The notes under the pieces: model-generated
The model's database searches: none
What the model was told of the DNA's origin: nothing
The model's input: the letters and a program-made list of their open reading frames with translations, nothing else
Part shown: piece by piece, positions 63,782 through 64,000 of the stretch
Position numbering within the stretch: the stretch's first letter is position 1
Layout of the letters: the number at the start of each line of letters is the position of its first letter
Origin: an uncultured Croceitalea sp.
GTDB lineage: Bacteria; Bacteroidota; Bacteroidia; Flavobacteriales; Flavobacteriaceae
Assembly: GCA_947499565.1 (NCBI GenBank)
Contig: CANMOV010000003.1
Coordinates: 124,001 to 188,000, forward strand
Direction: 5' to 3'
Length of the DNA stretch: 64,000 bases
Translations under genes and position numbers: made by a program

Positions 63782-63808
63782 AAAAACCCCGCCATTTTAA
63801 GGCGAGGT
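63782..63808 (-). terminator. Rho-independent terminator of ald
   Basis: On the minus strand ACCTCGCC pairs with GGCGGGGT (one G-U pair) over a 7-base loop, followed by TTTTTG. The wobble and T run fit leftward transcription, 24 bases past the ald stop. Confidence 0.85.
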
Positions 63809-63831
63809 CTTTTATACTGACAATTTGTTAG

Positions 63832-64000
63832 TTATACCAATACCGGGGTATCCCAGTTAAAAGCTTCGTTTATTTCTTTGTAAACTACTTTCCCCTCAAT
63901 AATATTTAATCCCTTCTGTAAAGATTTATCTTTTTCACAAGCACTTTGCCAACCCAAATTAGCCAACTTAACCACATAAGGTAAGGTTACGTTTGTTAAC
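63832..64000 (-). CDS. ald: Alanine dehydrogenase, C-terminal end
   Basis: The last 55 codons of a gene cut by the right edge, translated from the reverse strand. The sequence LTNVTLPYVVKLANLGWQSACEKD followed by LQKGLNIIEGKVVYKEI matches the conserved C-terminus of alanine dehydrogenase (TLPYVxKLANxG is the usual form). The enzyme converts alanine to pyruvate and ammonia with NAD. The end reads NWDTPVLV, and a terminator follows. The rest of the gene lies outside the window. Confidence 0.85.
   Translation of the reverse strand, partial: LTNVTLPYVVKLANLGWQSACEKDKSLQKGLNIIEGKVVYKEINEAFNWDTPVLV

Noticed and set aside
1-64000. CRISPR arrays, tRNA or rRNA genes, insertion sequences, prophage or integrase genes
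   Set aside because: No regularly spaced repeats, cloverleaf-like genes, transposase motifs or terminal inverted repeats were seen when reading both strands; very degenerate cases could be missed by eye.

Overview
This 64 kb window is chromosomal DNA from a low-GC member of the Bacteroidota, almost certainly a (probably marine) Flavobacteriaceae. The signs are: a SusC/SusD pair; many outer-membrane lipoproteins with short lipoboxes ending in SC or GC; two proteins ending in a type IX secretion (T9SS) C-terminal signal; families typical of Bacteroidota (DUF4271, DUF4296, PycTM, HemD next to DUF4271); few Shine-Dalgarno sequences; and many exact copies of the Bacteroidota -7 promoter element TAnnTTTG about 15-50 bases before start codons. 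No tRNA, rRNA, CRISPR array, insertion sequence, prophage or integrase was found. Both edges cut genes: a GH65 glycoside phosphorylase on the left and alanine dehydrogenase on the right.

Layout. (1) 1-7.5 kb: a disaccharide or alpha-glucan uptake locus. GH65 phosphorylase, beta-phosphoglucomutase and a LacI-type regulator are read leftward, and SusC/SusD rightward. A LacI-type palindrome lies between them. (2) 7.6-20.6 kb: a six-gene operon with three tandem large FG-GAP/UnbV lipoproteins, a vanadium-haloperoxidase/PAP2-type lipoprotein, an SRPBCC/GyrI-like protein and a propeller-like lipoprotein. (3) 20.6-29 kb: a signalling-like block with a metallophosphoesterase fused to a CotH-kinase-like middle and an Omp85-type barrel, an HD hydrolase fused to a PycTM membrane domain, a GAF protein and a second metallophosphoesterase. 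(4) 29-40.7 kb: a secreted protein, a penicillin-acylase relative, a TPM protein, an ABC exporter, an Fe-S/redox set (ferredoxin, ferredoxin-NADP reductase, Nfu, Mrp), then an alkyltransferase-like protein, a LysE exporter, TrmB and a glycosyltransferase. (5) 40.6-47.7 kb: a PhoR/PhoB-like two-component system facing a TonB-dependent receptor and a beta-helix-like lipoprotein, with an 11-bp-periodic array of direct repeats between them, followed by two tiny secreted proteins that are little more than a T9SS signal. (6) 47.7-64 kb: mostly housekeeping genes (LuxE-like ligase, cupin, TyrS, epimerase, dihydroorotase, glycosyltransferases, HemD, PckA, saccharopine dehydrogenase-like, Lrp, LpxR-like, zinc peptidase, Ald).

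How the parts may work together. SusCD would import an oligosaccharide, GH65 would phosphorolyse a disaccharide, and PgmB would convert beta-glucose-1-phosphate to glucose-6-phosphate under LacI-type control. The PhoRB-like pair probably controls the divergent TonB receptor through the repeat array, which suggests a phosphate-responsive outer-membrane uptake unit. The most unusual items are the triple UnbV/haloperoxidase operon, the three-module phosphoesterase/kinase-like/barrel protein, the HD-PycTM fusion with no cyclase beside it, the two orphan T9SS-signal miniproteins, and a conserved CATCGAAAAAT element at almost the same distance upstream of two secreted-protein genes.
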